A stretch of DNA of 64,000 bases from Chryseobacterium sp. JJR-5R (lineage in GTDB: Bacteria; Bacteroidota; Bacteroidia; Flavobacteriales; Weeksellaceae), in NCBI RefSeq assembly GCF_034047335.1, contig NZ_CP139137.1, forward strand, positions 124,001 to 188,000, in the 5' to 3' direction. The position numbers were made by a program, and so were the translations under genes. Below, in pieces: positions 41,717 through 51,151 of this stretch. Every line of letters begins with the position of its first letter. Positions within the stretch are counted from its first letter, which is position 1. The notes beneath the pieces are model-generated. The model saw only the letters and a program-made list of their open reading frames with translations, was not told the origin of the DNA and did not search any database.

Positions 41717-43126
41717 TTACAGTGTTTTGGACTGGCATACAAAATCAGAAGTAGGAAATTTTTCCGCTTTTTTAATACCGCCGAAACCACCTTCAATTTC
41801 AGTAAAGTTTCTGATGCCATGGGAGTTAAGGATGCTGGCGGCAATCATGCTTCTGTAACCTCCTGCACAGTGTAAAAAGAAATGCTCGGAATCGTCAATG
41901 GTTTTCACCCACTCGCTGATCATATCCAGGGGCTTATTATAAGCATTGTCCACATGTTCGGCAGAATACTCTGATATTTTACGGACATCGATCACTTTTG
42001 AGTGTTCCGTGAACTGCTCTGCAAATTCTGCCGGAGAGATTCTTTTCACCTCATCCGTTTCCCTGCCGCCGTTTTTCCAGGCTGCAAAGCCTCCTTTCAG
42101 GTATCCCAATACATGATCAAAACCTACACGGCTCAGTCTTGTAATAACTTCCTCTTCTGTTCCTTCATCTGCTACCAACAGCAAAGGATGTTTTACATCA
42201 ACAATTAAAGTGCCTACCCAAGGGGCAAAATCACCTTTCAGGCCTATATTTATAGAATTCGGGATGAATCCTTTGCAAAATTCAGCCGCGCTTCTTGTAT
42301 CCAGAATCAACGCTCCCGTTTCTTCGGCATATGCTTCAAAATCATCAGCCGCAATTTCGGTCAGCCCTTTATCCATGACAGTATCAAGGCTCTCGTAGCC
42401 GTTTTTGTTCATGGCCACATTCATTCCGAAATATTTAGGCGGTGCCGTAAGTCCGTCAAGAACTTCTTTGACAAAAGATTCTTTGTCCGGCTGATTCAAA
42501 GCGTAATTTGTTTTTTTCTGATTGCCTAAAATATCAACGGTTTCTTTCTGCATGTTTTTTCCGCAGGCCGAACCTGCACCATGGGCAGGATATACTGTAA
42601 TGCTGTCGTCCAGAGGCATGATTTTCGTCTGCAGGCTGTCGTATAAAATTCCGGCAAGGTCTTCCTGCGTAAGGCTGGTCGCTTTCTGGGCAAGATCCGG
42701 CCTTCCTACATCTCCCAAAAATAAGGTGTCGCCGGTAAAGATTGCGGTTTCCGTACCGGACTCATCAATCAGCAGGTACGTGGTACTTTCCATCGTATGT
42801 CCCGGCGTATGAAGTGCTTTTATTTTTACATTCCCGATTTCAAAAACCTGACTGTCTTCTGCGATAATCGCTTCAAATTCAGGCTGTGCCGTAGGCCCGT
42901 ATACAATAGGTGCCCCTGTTTTCCTGCTCAGATCCAGGTGTCCTGAGACAAAATCTGCATGGAAATGGGTTTCAAAAATATATTTTAAAGCGACATTATC
43001 TTTTTCCAGACGATCCAGATAAGGTTTTATTTCTCTTAAAGGATCAATGATCGCAGCTTCATTTTCAGATACGATGTAGTACGCACCCTGAGCCAGACAT
43101 CCGGTATATATTTGTTCGACTTTCAT
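41717..43126 (-). CDS. Metallo-beta-lactamase-fold persulfide dioxygenase with two rhodanese domains
   Basis: A 469-residue fusion. Residues 1-240 are an MBL-fold domain with THFHADFVSGH (54-63) and HTPGHTMES, and then a GDTLF motif; the HxHxDF form (Phe where most MBL enzymes have His) is typical of persulfide dioxygenase-type enzymes with a single iron. Two rhodanese domains follow. The first (LILDTRSAAEFCKGFIPNSINIGL...LLLVADEGTE) lacks the catalytic Cys in its loop; the second (VIDVRKISEYSAEHVDNAYN...FLHCAGGYRSMIA) has it. This is like the CstB/ETHE1-rhodanese class, which oxidises sulfane sulfur to sulfite and thiosulfate. The role is inferred from architecture. Confidence 0.88.
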   Translation of the reverse strand: MKVEQIYTGCLAQGAYYIVSENEAAIIDPLREIKPYLDRLEKDNVALKYIFETHFHADFVSGHLDLSRKTGAPIVYGPTAQPEFEAIIAEDSQVFEIGNVKIKALHTPGHTMESTTYLLIDESGTETAIFTGDTLFLGDVGRPDLAQKATSLTQEDLAGILYDSLQTKIMPLDDSITVYPAHGAGSACGKNMQKETVDILGNQKKTNYALNQPDKESFVKEVLDGLTAPPKYFGMNVAMNKNGYESLDTVMDKGLTEIAADDFEAYAEETGALILDTRSAAEFCKGFIPNSINIGLKGDFAPWVGTLIVDVKHPLLLVADEGTEEEVITRLSRVGFDHVLGYLKGGFAAWKNGGRETDEVKRISPAEFAEQFTEHSKVIDVRKISEYSAEHVDNAYNKPLDMISEWVKTIDDSEHFFLHCAGGYRSMIAASILNSHGIRNFTEIEGGFGGIKKAEKFPTSDFVCQSKTL

Positions 43127-43391
43127 TATATAGTGTAACAGTTTTAATATTATTGATGTACAAAAATCGTGTTTTATTTTTTAAATCATATTAAAATTAA
43201 GAAATCTGTATTGATAGAATACATCTATAAAGTTTTACGCACTTTGATTTCTATCGTTAACGTTCAATATTTCAAAATTTTATTCCTGGCATAAGATTAT
43301 TACAGCGTATCCGGACCTGAAATTAATCATATTTGAATTCCTGTTCATAAATCTCCTGAAAAAATTTATATTTATAAGTTAAAAAGAAAAA

Positions 43392-44918
43392 ATGGCAGAC
43401 AAAATACAGTTTATTAAAGAACTCAACGCGAAATACACTCCGAAAGGAGACCATATTATACTAGGAAAAGCGATGCTGGACGGTGAAGTGGTTACTGAAG
43501 TGAATGTTGCGGTTCCGCTGAAGACCATTAACCGCCACGGTCTTATTGCCGGGGCAACAGGAACGGGCAAAACAAAAACCCTGCAGGTTTTTGCAGAGCA
43601 GCTTTCCCATCAGGGAATCCCTTCTCTGGTATTGGACATTAAAGGTGACTTTTCGGGAATTGCAGAAGCAGGAACCGAAAATCCGGCCATTAAAGAACGG
43701 TATGCAAAAACACAGCTTCCTTACAATCCACAGGCGTTTCCGGTAGAACTGATGACGATTTCCGGGGAAAGAGGCGTGAAGCTGAGAGCCACGGTTACAG
43801 AATTCGGTCCGGTTTTATTAAGTAAAATCCTGCAATTAAACGAGACACAGCAAAGCATCATGTCTATTGTTTTTAAATATTGTGATGATAAAGGGCTGCC
43901 TCTGATTGATCTGAACGACCTGAAAAAAGTATTGCAGTATGTTACGGAGAACGCGCAGGGAAAAGCTGAGCTTTCGTCAGACTACGGTTCTATTTCCCCG
44001 GCATCTTTAGGTGCGATCCTGCGATCGATAGTTGCTCTGGAGCAGCAGGGTGCTTCAGGTTTCTTCGGGGAGTTAAGCTTTGATGTCCATGACCTGCTTC
44101 AGACCAGGGACGGAAAAGGGGTGGTGAATATTTTGCGGGTGGCGGATATCCAGAGTAAGCCGCAGCTGTTCTCCACCTTCATGCTCTCTCTCTTTGCGGA
44201 AATTTATATGACTTTTCCTGAAGAGGGCGACAGCGGAAAGCCTAAGCTGGTTCTGTTTATTGATGAAGCTCATCTTATTTTTGATGAATCTTCCAAAGCG
44301 CTGGTCTCTCAGATTGAAACCATGGTAAAGCTGATCCGTTCAAAAGGAGTGGGGATCTACTTCATCACGCAAATTCCGGGTGATGTTCCGGAAGCGGTAC
44401 TGTCCCAACTGGGATTAAAGATTCAGCATGCCCTTAGAGGGTTTACGGCAAAGGATAAAAAAGAAATCTCCAAGGCGGTGGAAAACTATCCGGAAACGGA
44501 ATTTTATAATGCCTCCACGTTGATCCAGAACCTGGGAATCGGGGAGGCATTTATTACGGCGCTGGATGAAAAAGGAATCCCGACACCGCTGGTCCATACC
44601 TACCTGATTTCACCCGAATCCAGAATGGATGTGCTGAATGACGCTGAAATAACTGAGCTTACAGGCAGGTCAGCCTTGGTTGCCAAGTACGAAAAACCGG
44701 AAAACAACGAATCAGCTTATGAGATCCTGGTTAAAAGAATGGAACAGGCGGTTCAGAAGGCTGCTCCGGGACAGAAAACAAAACCGGTAAAAGAAGAGCC
44801 CGGAATGTTTGAGCAGATTCTGCAAAGCAAGGCAGGAAGGACTTTCACCGGTACCCTGATGCGTGAAGGTGCCAAAGCGATCCTCGGAATGCTTGGACTG
44901 GGAGGAAGAAAGAGATAA
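43392..44918 (+). CDS. HerA-like ATPase (DUF853)
   Basis: A 508-residue P-loop ATPase of the HerA/FtsK-related DUF853 family. Walker A is GATGTGKT at 54-61, Walker B is KLVLFIDEAHLIF, and the segment VGIYFITQIPGDVPEAVLSQLGLKIQHALRGFTAKDKKEI contains the conserved Gln/arginine sensor region. The C-terminal tail after 430 is basic and low complexity (AAPGQKTKPVKEEP), ending GLGGRKR. DUF853 proteins are common outside nuclease operons, and no NurA partner is adjacent here. The function is not established. The 265-bp spacer upstream holds no gene. Confidence 0.88.
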   Translation: MADKIQFIKELNAKYTPKGDHIILGKAMLDGEVVTEVNVAVPLKTINRHGLIAGATGTGKTKTLQVFAEQLSHQGIPSLVLDIKGDFSGIAEAGTENPAIKERYAKTQLPYNPQAFPVELMTISGERGVKLRATVTEFGPVLLSKILQLNETQQSIMSIVFKYCDDKGLPLIDLNDLKKVLQYVTENAQGKAELSSDYGSISPASLGAILRSIVALEQQGASGFFGELSFDVHDLLQTRDGKGVVNILRVADIQSKPQLFSTFMLSLFAEIYMTFPEEGDSGKPKLVLFIDEAHLIFDESSKALVSQIETMVKLIRSKGVGIYFITQIPGDVPEAVLSQLGLKIQHALRGFTAKDKKEISKAVENYPETEFYNASTLIQNLGIGEAFITALDEKGIPTPLVHTYLISPESRMDVLNDAEITELTGRSALVAKYEKPENNESAYEILVKRMEQAVQKAAPGQKTKPVKEEPGMFEQILQSKAGRTFTGTLMREGAKAILGMLGLGGRKR

Positions 44919-45136
44919 TTGTAGAATTTTTGTTATTTTAGCAGGATGCCTTTACCGGAGATTAAATGATTCAGTAGTCAGGGTTTTATTCTTTTGCTGT
45001 TCTATAGGGGTCAGCACTGCCTGGTAATCAATACTGCAGGAGCTATGGCATAAGTTGTGTTATTAAATTATTGTTATCCGGACCTTTTTCCGGTGGCCGT
45101 ATTAAGATTAATCAAATGAAATTTGTACAGATTTAA

Positions 45137-46360
45137 ATGTATTCAATTATCGATATAGAAAGCAATGGTGCAGGTTATAGGAAAGAATGCATTATAGATA
45201 TTGCCATTTACAGGTATGACGGGCAGAAAATTGTAGACCAGTTTATTTCCCTGGTTAATCCTGAAAGCGATATTACGCCCTTCGTGCAGAAACTCACGAA
45301 TATTACCCCCAAAATGGTCAGGACGGCCCCGAAATTTCATGAAATAGCCAAAAGAGTGATTGAAATTACGGCCAATACCACTTTGGTAGGCCACAATATC
45401 GATTTTGATTACAGGATGCTGCGCCAGTCTTTTCAAAGGCTGGGTTATGATTATAAGATCAATACATTGGATACCATTCCGCTGGCAAAAAAACTGATTC
45501 CGGATGAGGCAAGCTATTCCCTCGGTAAACTTGTGAAATCCCTCGGAATCCCGCTTACCAACCACCACCGGGCAGACGGTGATGCAAGAGCGACTCTGGA
45601 GCTGTTCAAGCTGCTGATCTTAAAAGATACCCAAAACGAGATCATCCAGGAGCATCATGAAGAATCCAATGCCAAGACTTATATCAACAAGATCAAAGTG
45701 CTTACGCAGGATCTTCCCAACGAAAAGGGGTTTGTCTATTTCCAGGATGAATCCGGGAGAATTATTTTTTCGGATCATGTTCAGGACATCAATAAATTCT
45801 CAAAAAAAATATTTAATTCCAAGTCCAAAAGATGGGAAGCTGTTCAGGAAGACACAGAACAGATCAATTATGAGCTTACCGGAACCGATATTATTGCCAA
45901 GCTGATTTTAAATTCAAAAGGAATCAGAAAGAGGGAAATTCTTCCGTTCGGGCTGTATTACAGAAATTCAAAGTATATCGTAGAAAAGAACAAACTGAAC
46001 AAAGATGAAAAGCCGATCCTGAAGTTCAAATCTTTCACACAGGGTTCAAAGGCCGTCCAGTTTATCAGTAAACTGGAAGAATACAATGAGGTGGAAGCTT
46101 TTAAAAATAAAATCAATTTCAAAAAGAAAAACGGGCTCTGGCTGGGGACGGGAAGGAAGCTGGGAGAAAAACTATTTTTAATTGTTGAAAACGGTAAAGT
46201 GGTTTCTTATGGATTTTATGAGCTTTTTACACAGATTCAGACCTTAAGCAAACTTTCCAAACTTAAAATCGACCTGCTGTTCCAGTCATCCGATCTTAAT
46301 AATGATTTACAGCTTGCCCTCATCCGAGGCGATTTTGAGACATTGCCGCTGCCTAAATAA
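45137..46360 (+). CDS. DnaQ-type exonuclease fused to a degenerate GIY-YIG-like domain
   Basis: A 407-residue protein. Residues 1-165 form a DEDDh 3'-5' exonuclease with Asp6 and Glu8 (IDIESNG), Asp91 (HNIDFDYRML), His144 and Asp149 (HHRADGDARATLE), all the expected metal and general-base residues. Residues about 192-275 (LPNEKGFVYFQDESGRIIFSDHVQDINK...) align with the start of UvrC/Cho-type GIY-YIG domains, but the second motif is FSD rather than YxG, so nuclease activity of this part is doubtful. The C-terminal 130 residues (KFKSFTQGSKAVQFISKLEE...) are of unknown fold. The gene stands alone, 218 bp after the HerA-like ATPase. Confidence 0.8.
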   Translation: MYSIIDIESNGAGYRKECIIDIAIYRYDGQKIVDQFISLVNPESDITPFVQKLTNITPKMVRTAPKFHEIAKRVIEITANTTLVGHNIDFDYRMLRQSFQRLGYDYKINTLDTIPLAKKLIPDEASYSLGKLVKSLGIPLTNHHRADGDARATLELFKLLILKDTQNEIIQEHHEESNAKTYINKIKVLTQDLPNEKGFVYFQDESGRIIFSDHVQDINKFSKKIFNSKSKRWEAVQEDTEQINYELTGTDIIAKLILNSKGIRKREILPFGLYYRNSKYIVEKNKLNKDEKPILKFKSFTQGSKAVQFISKLEEYNEVEAFKNKINFKKKNGLWLGTGRKLGEKLFLIVENGKVVSYGFYELFTQIQTLSKLSKLKIDLLFQSSDLNNDLQLALIRGDFETLPLPK

Positions 46361-46690
46361 GCGAGTAGGATATAATTATACTGATCTCAGGAAATATAAA
46401 TCCTCTTATACGTCCTTATTTGATAAGGCTTAAAATTGCAAAAGATCATAATGGCTTGTTGCCTCTGTTCAAGGACATCTTAAGCTTCTTTACCCTGAAG
46501 TCAACAATACCGGTCGGTTAATTGTCATATTATTGATATAAAAAACTATCTGTATCCTGAATAAAGTTTTTTATTCTGTGAAAGGGTAAATTATAAGGAT
46601 AATCTTCTACCGGTTTGGTTTCAAAATATAATCAATTTGTTACTACATTTGTATTTCCTTAAATAAAAAAGAAGTTTAATCCCATTACTT
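46361..46690. other. 330-bp intergenic region before lysA
   Basis: No coding frame of credible length, RNA gene or repeat was recognised. A weak stem AAAAACT/AGTTTTT (46541-46547 with 46565-46571) could terminate the exonuclease transcript. The lysA -7 box lies at 46644-46651. Confidence 0.5.
46644..46651 (+). promoter_or_regulatory. -7 promoter box of lysA
   Basis: TACATTTG matches TAnnTTTG; the leader would be about 35 nt. No TTG at the normal -33 spacing. Confidence 0.4.
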
Positions 46691-47890
46691 ATGAATTCAC
46701 AAGATTTATTACAGATTGCCAATGAGTTTGGCACACCGGTGTATGTGTATGACGCTGAATCTATTAAGACGCAATATGAAAAACTCACCTCTTCTTTTTT
46801 AAAACATACAAAGTTCTTCTATGCTGCGAAGGCACTTACGAATATCAATATCTTAAAGTATATCAAAAACCTGGGTGCTTCATTAGACTGTGTCTCTATC
46901 AATGAAGTAAAATTAGGACTGAAAGCAGGATTTACCAAGGAAAAAATACTCTTTACCCCCAACTGTGTAGACCTGGCTGAAATTGAACAGGCCATGACCC
47001 TGGGTGTGCATATTAATATTGACAATATTTCTATTCTTGAACAGTTCGGGAACAAATACGGAAATATATACCCGATTTTAGTAAGGATCAATCCGCATAT
47101 CTTTGCCGGCGGAAACTACAAGATTTCCACAGGCCATATCGACAGTAAATTCGGTATTTCCATTCATCAGGTCCGCCATATCGAAAGAGTGATGAAAAGC
47201 ACCAACCTGAACGTGGAAGGCCTTCACATGCATACGGGAAGCGAGATCAAGGATCCGGATGTGTTCCTGCAGGCCCTGGATATTATGCTTGAACTTTCCG
47301 AACATTTCCCGAACCTGAAATACCTGGATATGGGAAGCGGTTTCAAAATTCCCTATCAGGACAGTGAAGAAGAAACAGATGTAAAAACGTTAGGTAAAAA
47401 AGTAGAAAAAGTGATTTCCGAATTTTCAAAATCAACAGGGAAAAAATTTGAACTGTGGTTTGAGCCGGGAAAATTCCTTGTAGGGAAAAGCGGATACCTT
47501 CTGGTAAAAGCCAATGTCATCAAACAGACGACAGCAACGGTTTTCGTAGGGGTAAACTCGGGTTTTAACCACCTGATCCGTCCGATGTTCTATGATTCTT
47601 ACCATCAGATCAATAATTTATCAAACCCGAAAGGCGCAGAAAGAATTTATACCGTAGTCGGGAATATCTGTGAAACCGATACGTTTGCATGGGACCGGAA
47701 ACTGAACGAAGTGAGGGAAGGCGATATTTTAGTTTTCCATAATGCAGGGGCCTACGGTTTTGAAATGAGCTCTAACTTCAATTCCAGATTGAAGCCGGCA
47801 GAAGTCCTTTTCCTGGACGGCAAAGCCCACCTGATCCGTAAAAGGGATGAATTTGAAGATCTGCTGAGAAATCAGATTGAAATATTGTAG
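46691..47890 (+). CDS. lysA: Diaminopimelate decarboxylase
   Basis: A 399-residue PLP enzyme that converts meso-diaminopimelate to lysine. The cofactor lysine is Lys47 in FFYAAKALTN. Other signatures are LDCVSINEVKLGLKAGF, GLHMHTGSEIKD, WFEPGKFLVG and VVGNICETDTFAWDRKL, the last carrying the active-site Cys that distinguishes the family. It is close to the length of E. coli LysA (420). No other lysine genes are adjacent, and its terminator isolates it. Confidence 0.95.
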   Translation: MNSQDLLQIANEFGTPVYVYDAESIKTQYEKLTSSFLKHTKFFYAAKALTNINILKYIKNLGASLDCVSINEVKLGLKAGFTKEKILFTPNCVDLAEIEQAMTLGVHINIDNISILEQFGNKYGNIYPILVRINPHIFAGGNYKISTGHIDSKFGISIHQVRHIERVMKSTNLNVEGLHMHTGSEIKDPDVFLQALDIMLELSEHFPNLKYLDMGSGFKIPYQDSEEETDVKTLGKKVEKVISEFSKSTGKKFELWFEPGKFLVGKSGYLLVKANVIKQTTATVFVGVNSGFNHLIRPMFYDSYHQINNLSNPKGAERIYTVVGNICETDTFAWDRKLNEVREGDILVFHNAGAYGFEMSSNFNSRLKPAEVLFLDGKAHLIRKRDEFEDLLRNQIEIL

Positions 47891-47957
47891 ATTTTTGGAA
47901 CAAAAAAGTTTAATTGTCTATTGACGGCAGGAATAATTAATATTTAAAATACAAAAG

Positions 47958-47988
47958 GCTTTGCAAAATGATATTGCAAAGCTTTTTT
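47958..47988 (+). terminator. Terminator of lysA
   Basis: GCTTTGCAA (47958-47966) pairs with TTGCAAAGC (47974-47982) around 7 nt, followed by six T. About 70 bp past the lysA stop. Confidence 0.85.
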
Positions 47989-48085
47989 AATTAAAATTTA
48001 AGGTATTATTATGCTTTGAAACGGGATAATGGCATAATCTTTACAGCTTTAAGACTTTATTCTAAACCAAATCAAAATATCAATT

Positions 48086-49819
48086 ATGGCGAAAAATATA
48101 GCAGAGCAAATTGTAGAAATGCTCGAGAATGCAAACGTGAAAAGAATTTATGCAGTAACCGGAGACAGCCTCAACCACCTCAATATGGCAGTGAAAAAAA
48201 GCAGTATTGAGTGGATTCATGTACGGCATGAAGAGGTCGGAGCATTTGCTGCAGCGGCTGAGGCGGAACTTGACGGGTTTGCGGTATGTGCCGGAAGTTG
48301 CGGACCGGGGCACATTCACCTGATTAACGGTGTTTATGAAGCCCACCGCTCACACCTTCCGATGCTGGTCATTGCTTCTACTATTCCAAGTGAAGAAATG
48401 GGAACGGATTATTTTCAGGAAACCAATACCATAAAGTTATTTGATGACTGCAGCCATTATAACCAGATGATTACCAGGCCGGAACAGGTGCAGAGGATCA
48501 TGCAGACGGCTATCCAGCATGCAATTTCCAAAAAAGGCGTGTCTGTCATCGGGCTTCCCGGGGATGTTTCCGAGCTGGATGCAGAAGAAGCGGTGACTTC
48601 CAATACAATTTTTAAAACAAATCCGGTCATTCGTCCTTCTGATGAAGAACTGAGAAGCCTGGCTGATCTTATTAATAGAAGCGAAAAAGTCACCCTCTAC
48701 TGCGGAATAGGCGCTGAAAAGGCAGGTCCTGAAGTGATACAGCTGTCAAAATATTTAAAGGCACCGGTAGGATATTCCTTCCGTGGGAAAATGGCCATTC
48801 AGCCGAATAATCCCAATGAAGTCGGGTTAACAGGCTTGCTGGGCCTTCCTTCTGCTTACCACGCAATGCATGAAGCCGATTTACTCGTTCTTTTAGGAAC
48901 TGATTTTCCATATCAGAAATTCATGCCCGTAAAAAATAAAATCGTTCAGATTGATGAAAGTCCCGAAAGGCTGGGAAGAAGGGCAAAGCTGGAAATTGGG
49001 CTTACCGGCGATGTAAAAGAGACCATAAAAGCCCTGCTGCCTCTGTTGGATGAGAAAAAAGATGTCAATTTCCTGAACCAGCAGCTGGAGTTTTATGAAA
49101 AAGTAAAAGAAGACCAGATGATCTATGTAAAAGATCCCGGGACTGAAGATGCCATCCAGCCGGAATTTGTAACCCATACTTTGGATAAATTGGCAAAACA
49201 GGATGCCATTTTTACTGTTGATACCGGGATGTGCTGCGTTTGGGGAGCAAGGTATGTTACCGGAACGGGCGAACGTAAAATGCTGGGCTCATTCAATCAC
49301 GGATCCATGGCCAATGCAATGCCGATGGCAATAGGTGCGGCCCTGGCCCATCCGCAAAAGCAGGTGATCGCCATGTGCGGGGATGGAGGCTTATCTATGC
49401 TGTTGGGAGATATGGCAACCATTTTCCAGTATAAACTTCCTGTAAAGCTTATTGTATTCAACAACAGGTCATTGGGAATGGTAAAGCTGGAAATGGAAGT
49501 AGCCGGAATGCCGGACAATGAAACGGATATGGTAAATCCTGATTTTGCCATGCTTGCCCAGGTTATGGGCTATCCCGGAAAGAATGTCTCCAAGCCTGAA
49601 GAAGTTGAAAATGCCATTAGGGAATGTCTCGATCATGACGGTCCGTACCTTTTAAATATCTTTACCAACCGGAATGCCCTGGCTTTACCTCCGAAAGTGG
49701 AACTTGAACAGGTGCTGGGAATGACCAAGGCAATGACCCAGCTGATGCTCGGCGGTAAAATGGAAGAAGCACTGGATACGGTAAAAAGTAACTATAAACA
49801 TATTAAAGATATTCTGTAA
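48086..49819 (+). CDS. poxB: Pyruvate oxidase / pyruvate:quinone oxidoreductase
   Basis: A 577-residue ThDP- and FAD-dependent enzyme of the PoxB type. The cofactor-activating Glu is in HVRHEEVGAFAAAAEA (about 49-50). The ThDP/Mg motif is GDGGLSMLLGDMATIFQYKLPVKLIVFNN, and the FAD-binding middle domain includes VTLYCGIGAEKAG and FRGKMAIQPNNPNEVGLTGLLG. PoxB decarboxylates pyruvate to acetate and passes electrons to the quinone pool; the C-terminal membrane-binding helix of the E. coli enzyme is not evident. The MFS gene overlaps its stop by one base (TAATG), so translation is coupled. Pyruvate oxidase using O2 is an alternative. Confidence 0.85.
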   Translation: MAKNIAEQIVEMLENANVKRIYAVTGDSLNHLNMAVKKSSIEWIHVRHEEVGAFAAAAEAELDGFAVCAGSCGPGHIHLINGVYEAHRSHLPMLVIASTIPSEEMGTDYFQETNTIKLFDDCSHYNQMITRPEQVQRIMQTAIQHAISKKGVSVIGLPGDVSELDAEEAVTSNTIFKTNPVIRPSDEELRSLADLINRSEKVTLYCGIGAEKAGPEVIQLSKYLKAPVGYSFRGKMAIQPNNPNEVGLTGLLGLPSAYHAMHEADLLVLLGTDFPYQKFMPVKNKIVQIDESPERLGRRAKLEIGLTGDVKETIKALLPLLDEKKDVNFLNQQLEFYEKVKEDQMIYVKDPGTEDAIQPEFVTHTLDKLAKQDAIFTVDTGMCCVWGARYVTGTGERKMLGSFNHGSMANAMPMAIGAALAHPQKQVIAMCGDGGLSMLLGDMATIFQYKLPVKLIVFNNRSLGMVKLEMEVAGMPDNETDMVNPDFAMLAQVMGYPGKNVSKPEEVENAIRECLDHDGPYLLNIFTNRNALALPPKVELEQVLGMTKAMTQLMLGGKMEEALDTVKSNYKHIKDIL

Positions 49820-51063
49820 TGACTGACTCCCTGAAGAGACTGTATATTATTGCCTGGGTTTTCGGGCTGATTTTTTATTTCCTGGATTATGTAATCAGGT
49901 CTGCACCTGCAGTAATGATTCCTGAACTGGTCAATAATTTCAATACCACCGAACTGAAGCTGATCAATATGGTCGGGACCTATTATTACACCTATTCTAC
50001 CTGCAGTCTTATTGCCGGGATTGCACTGGATAAGTTCGGCGGCAAAAGGTCTCTTTTTATCGGAACGCTGATTTTGGGAATTGGATGTCTCTTATTTTTG
50101 CTTTCAAGTCAGGTTGCGGGAATAACCGGAAGGTTATTACAGGGTGCAGGCTGTGCATTTGCTTTTCCCGGCTGTGTCTATCTGGCGAGTAAAGGTTTTT
50201 CTTCCAAATCCCTTGCAACCGCAATCGGTTTTACCCAATGCATCGGAATGCTGGGCGGTACTGCCGGTCAGTTTATTGTAGGGCCGTGGGTAGAACAGGG
50301 TATCAATATCAATTCCTTCTGGCTTTGGTCCGGGATCGCGACTGTTATTACAGCATTTTGCCTGTTTTTTGTTATTCCAAAGGAAAAAAGGGAAGAAAAA
50401 TCTGTTGAAACAGAATCGAAACCTGTCGGCTATTTTGAGCCGTACAAAATCGTATTTAAAAATCCGCAGTCATGGCTGTGCGGAATTGTATCAGGATTAC
50501 TGTTTGCTCCTACTACCATCTTTGCAATGACCTGGGCAGTTGCTTTTTTTCAGAAAGACAAGCAGTTCTCTTTCTCTGAAGCAGCCATTACCAGTGCGAT
50601 GGTCGCATTCGGTTGGGTATTCGGGTGTCCGCTTTTAGGATTTATAACTGATAAGATCGGAAGACGGAAGCCAGTTCTTGTGGGTGGGGCGCTTCTCATG
50701 ATCCTGAGCCTGCTTCAGCTGGTATTCCTGCCGGAATTATATCCTGCAAAAATAAGCATGTTCATACTCGGTCTCGGGTCCGGTGCTGCCATGATTCCTT
50801 ATTCGGTTATCAAAGAAGCAAATCCTGATTTCGTGAAAGGAAGTGCGACAGGAGCCATTAACTTTATCACGTTTGGGGTAACTACTCTGTTAAGTCCTGT
50901 TTTCAGCAGATGGTTCGGGAAAAGCCTGGGAACGGCACCCGGTACAGAACATTTTCAGAGTTCCGTCTTATTCTGGATCGTCGGGATCATTCTGGCTATC
51001 CTGATTTCACTGCTGCTTAAGGAAACAGGGCGTAAAAATTCTGAGCTTCCTGTAAGAGCTTAA
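49819..51063 (+). CDS. MFS transporter coupled to poxB
   Basis: A 414-residue major-facilitator protein with about 12 helices. The first loop motif is ALDKFGGKRSLFIGTLILGIGC and the corresponding repeat is GFITDKIGRRKPVLVGGALL, both the (D)xxGRR-type signatures of the family. The central loop is hydrophilic (PKEKREEKSVETESK). The start overlaps the stop of poxB by one base, suggesting obligate co-translation. A carboxylate such as pyruvate or acetate is a reasonable guess from the operon, but the sequence does not prove it. Confidence 0.85.
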   Translation: MTDSLKRLYIIAWVFGLIFYFLDYVIRSAPAVMIPELVNNFNTTELKLINMVGTYYYTYSTCSLIAGIALDKFGGKRSLFIGTLILGIGCLLFLLSSQVAGITGRLLQGAGCAFAFPGCVYLASKGFSSKSLATAIGFTQCIGMLGGTAGQFIVGPWVEQGININSFWLWSGIATVITAFCLFFVIPKEKREEKSVETESKPVGYFEPYKIVFKNPQSWLCGIVSGLLFAPTTIFAMTWAVAFFQKDKQFSFSEAAITSAMVAFGWVFGCPLLGFITDKIGRRKPVLVGGALLMILSLLQLVFLPELYPAKISMFILGLGSGAAMIPYSVIKEANPDFVKGSATGAINFITFGVTTLLSPVFSRWFGKSLGTAPGTEHFQSSVLFWIVGIILAILISLLLKETGRKNSELPVRA

Positions 51064-51072
51064 AATTTCGTA

Positions 51073-51120
51073 CATCATAATAAAAAACTTCGCTGTACAG
51101 CGAAGTTTTTTATTATGATG
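51073..51120. terminator. 48-bp perfect palindrome acting as terminator
   Basis: The sequence from CATCATAATAAAAAACTTCG... to ...CGAAGTTTTTTATTATGATG reads identically on both strands over 48 bp (centre TGTACA). The core stem with TTTTTT is a bidirectional terminator for the poxB operon. The uninterrupted length is unusual. Confidence 0.75.
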
Positions 51121-51151
51121 ATGTCTGTTAGCTGTCATAGAATAACAGGAT

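Noticed and set aside
43392..46360. HerA-like ATPase plus DnaQ-type exonuclease as a defence operon
   Set aside because: The two are separated by 218 bp, the ATPase is DUF853 rather than a defence HerA, and no Sir2, NurA or Argonaute partner is present.
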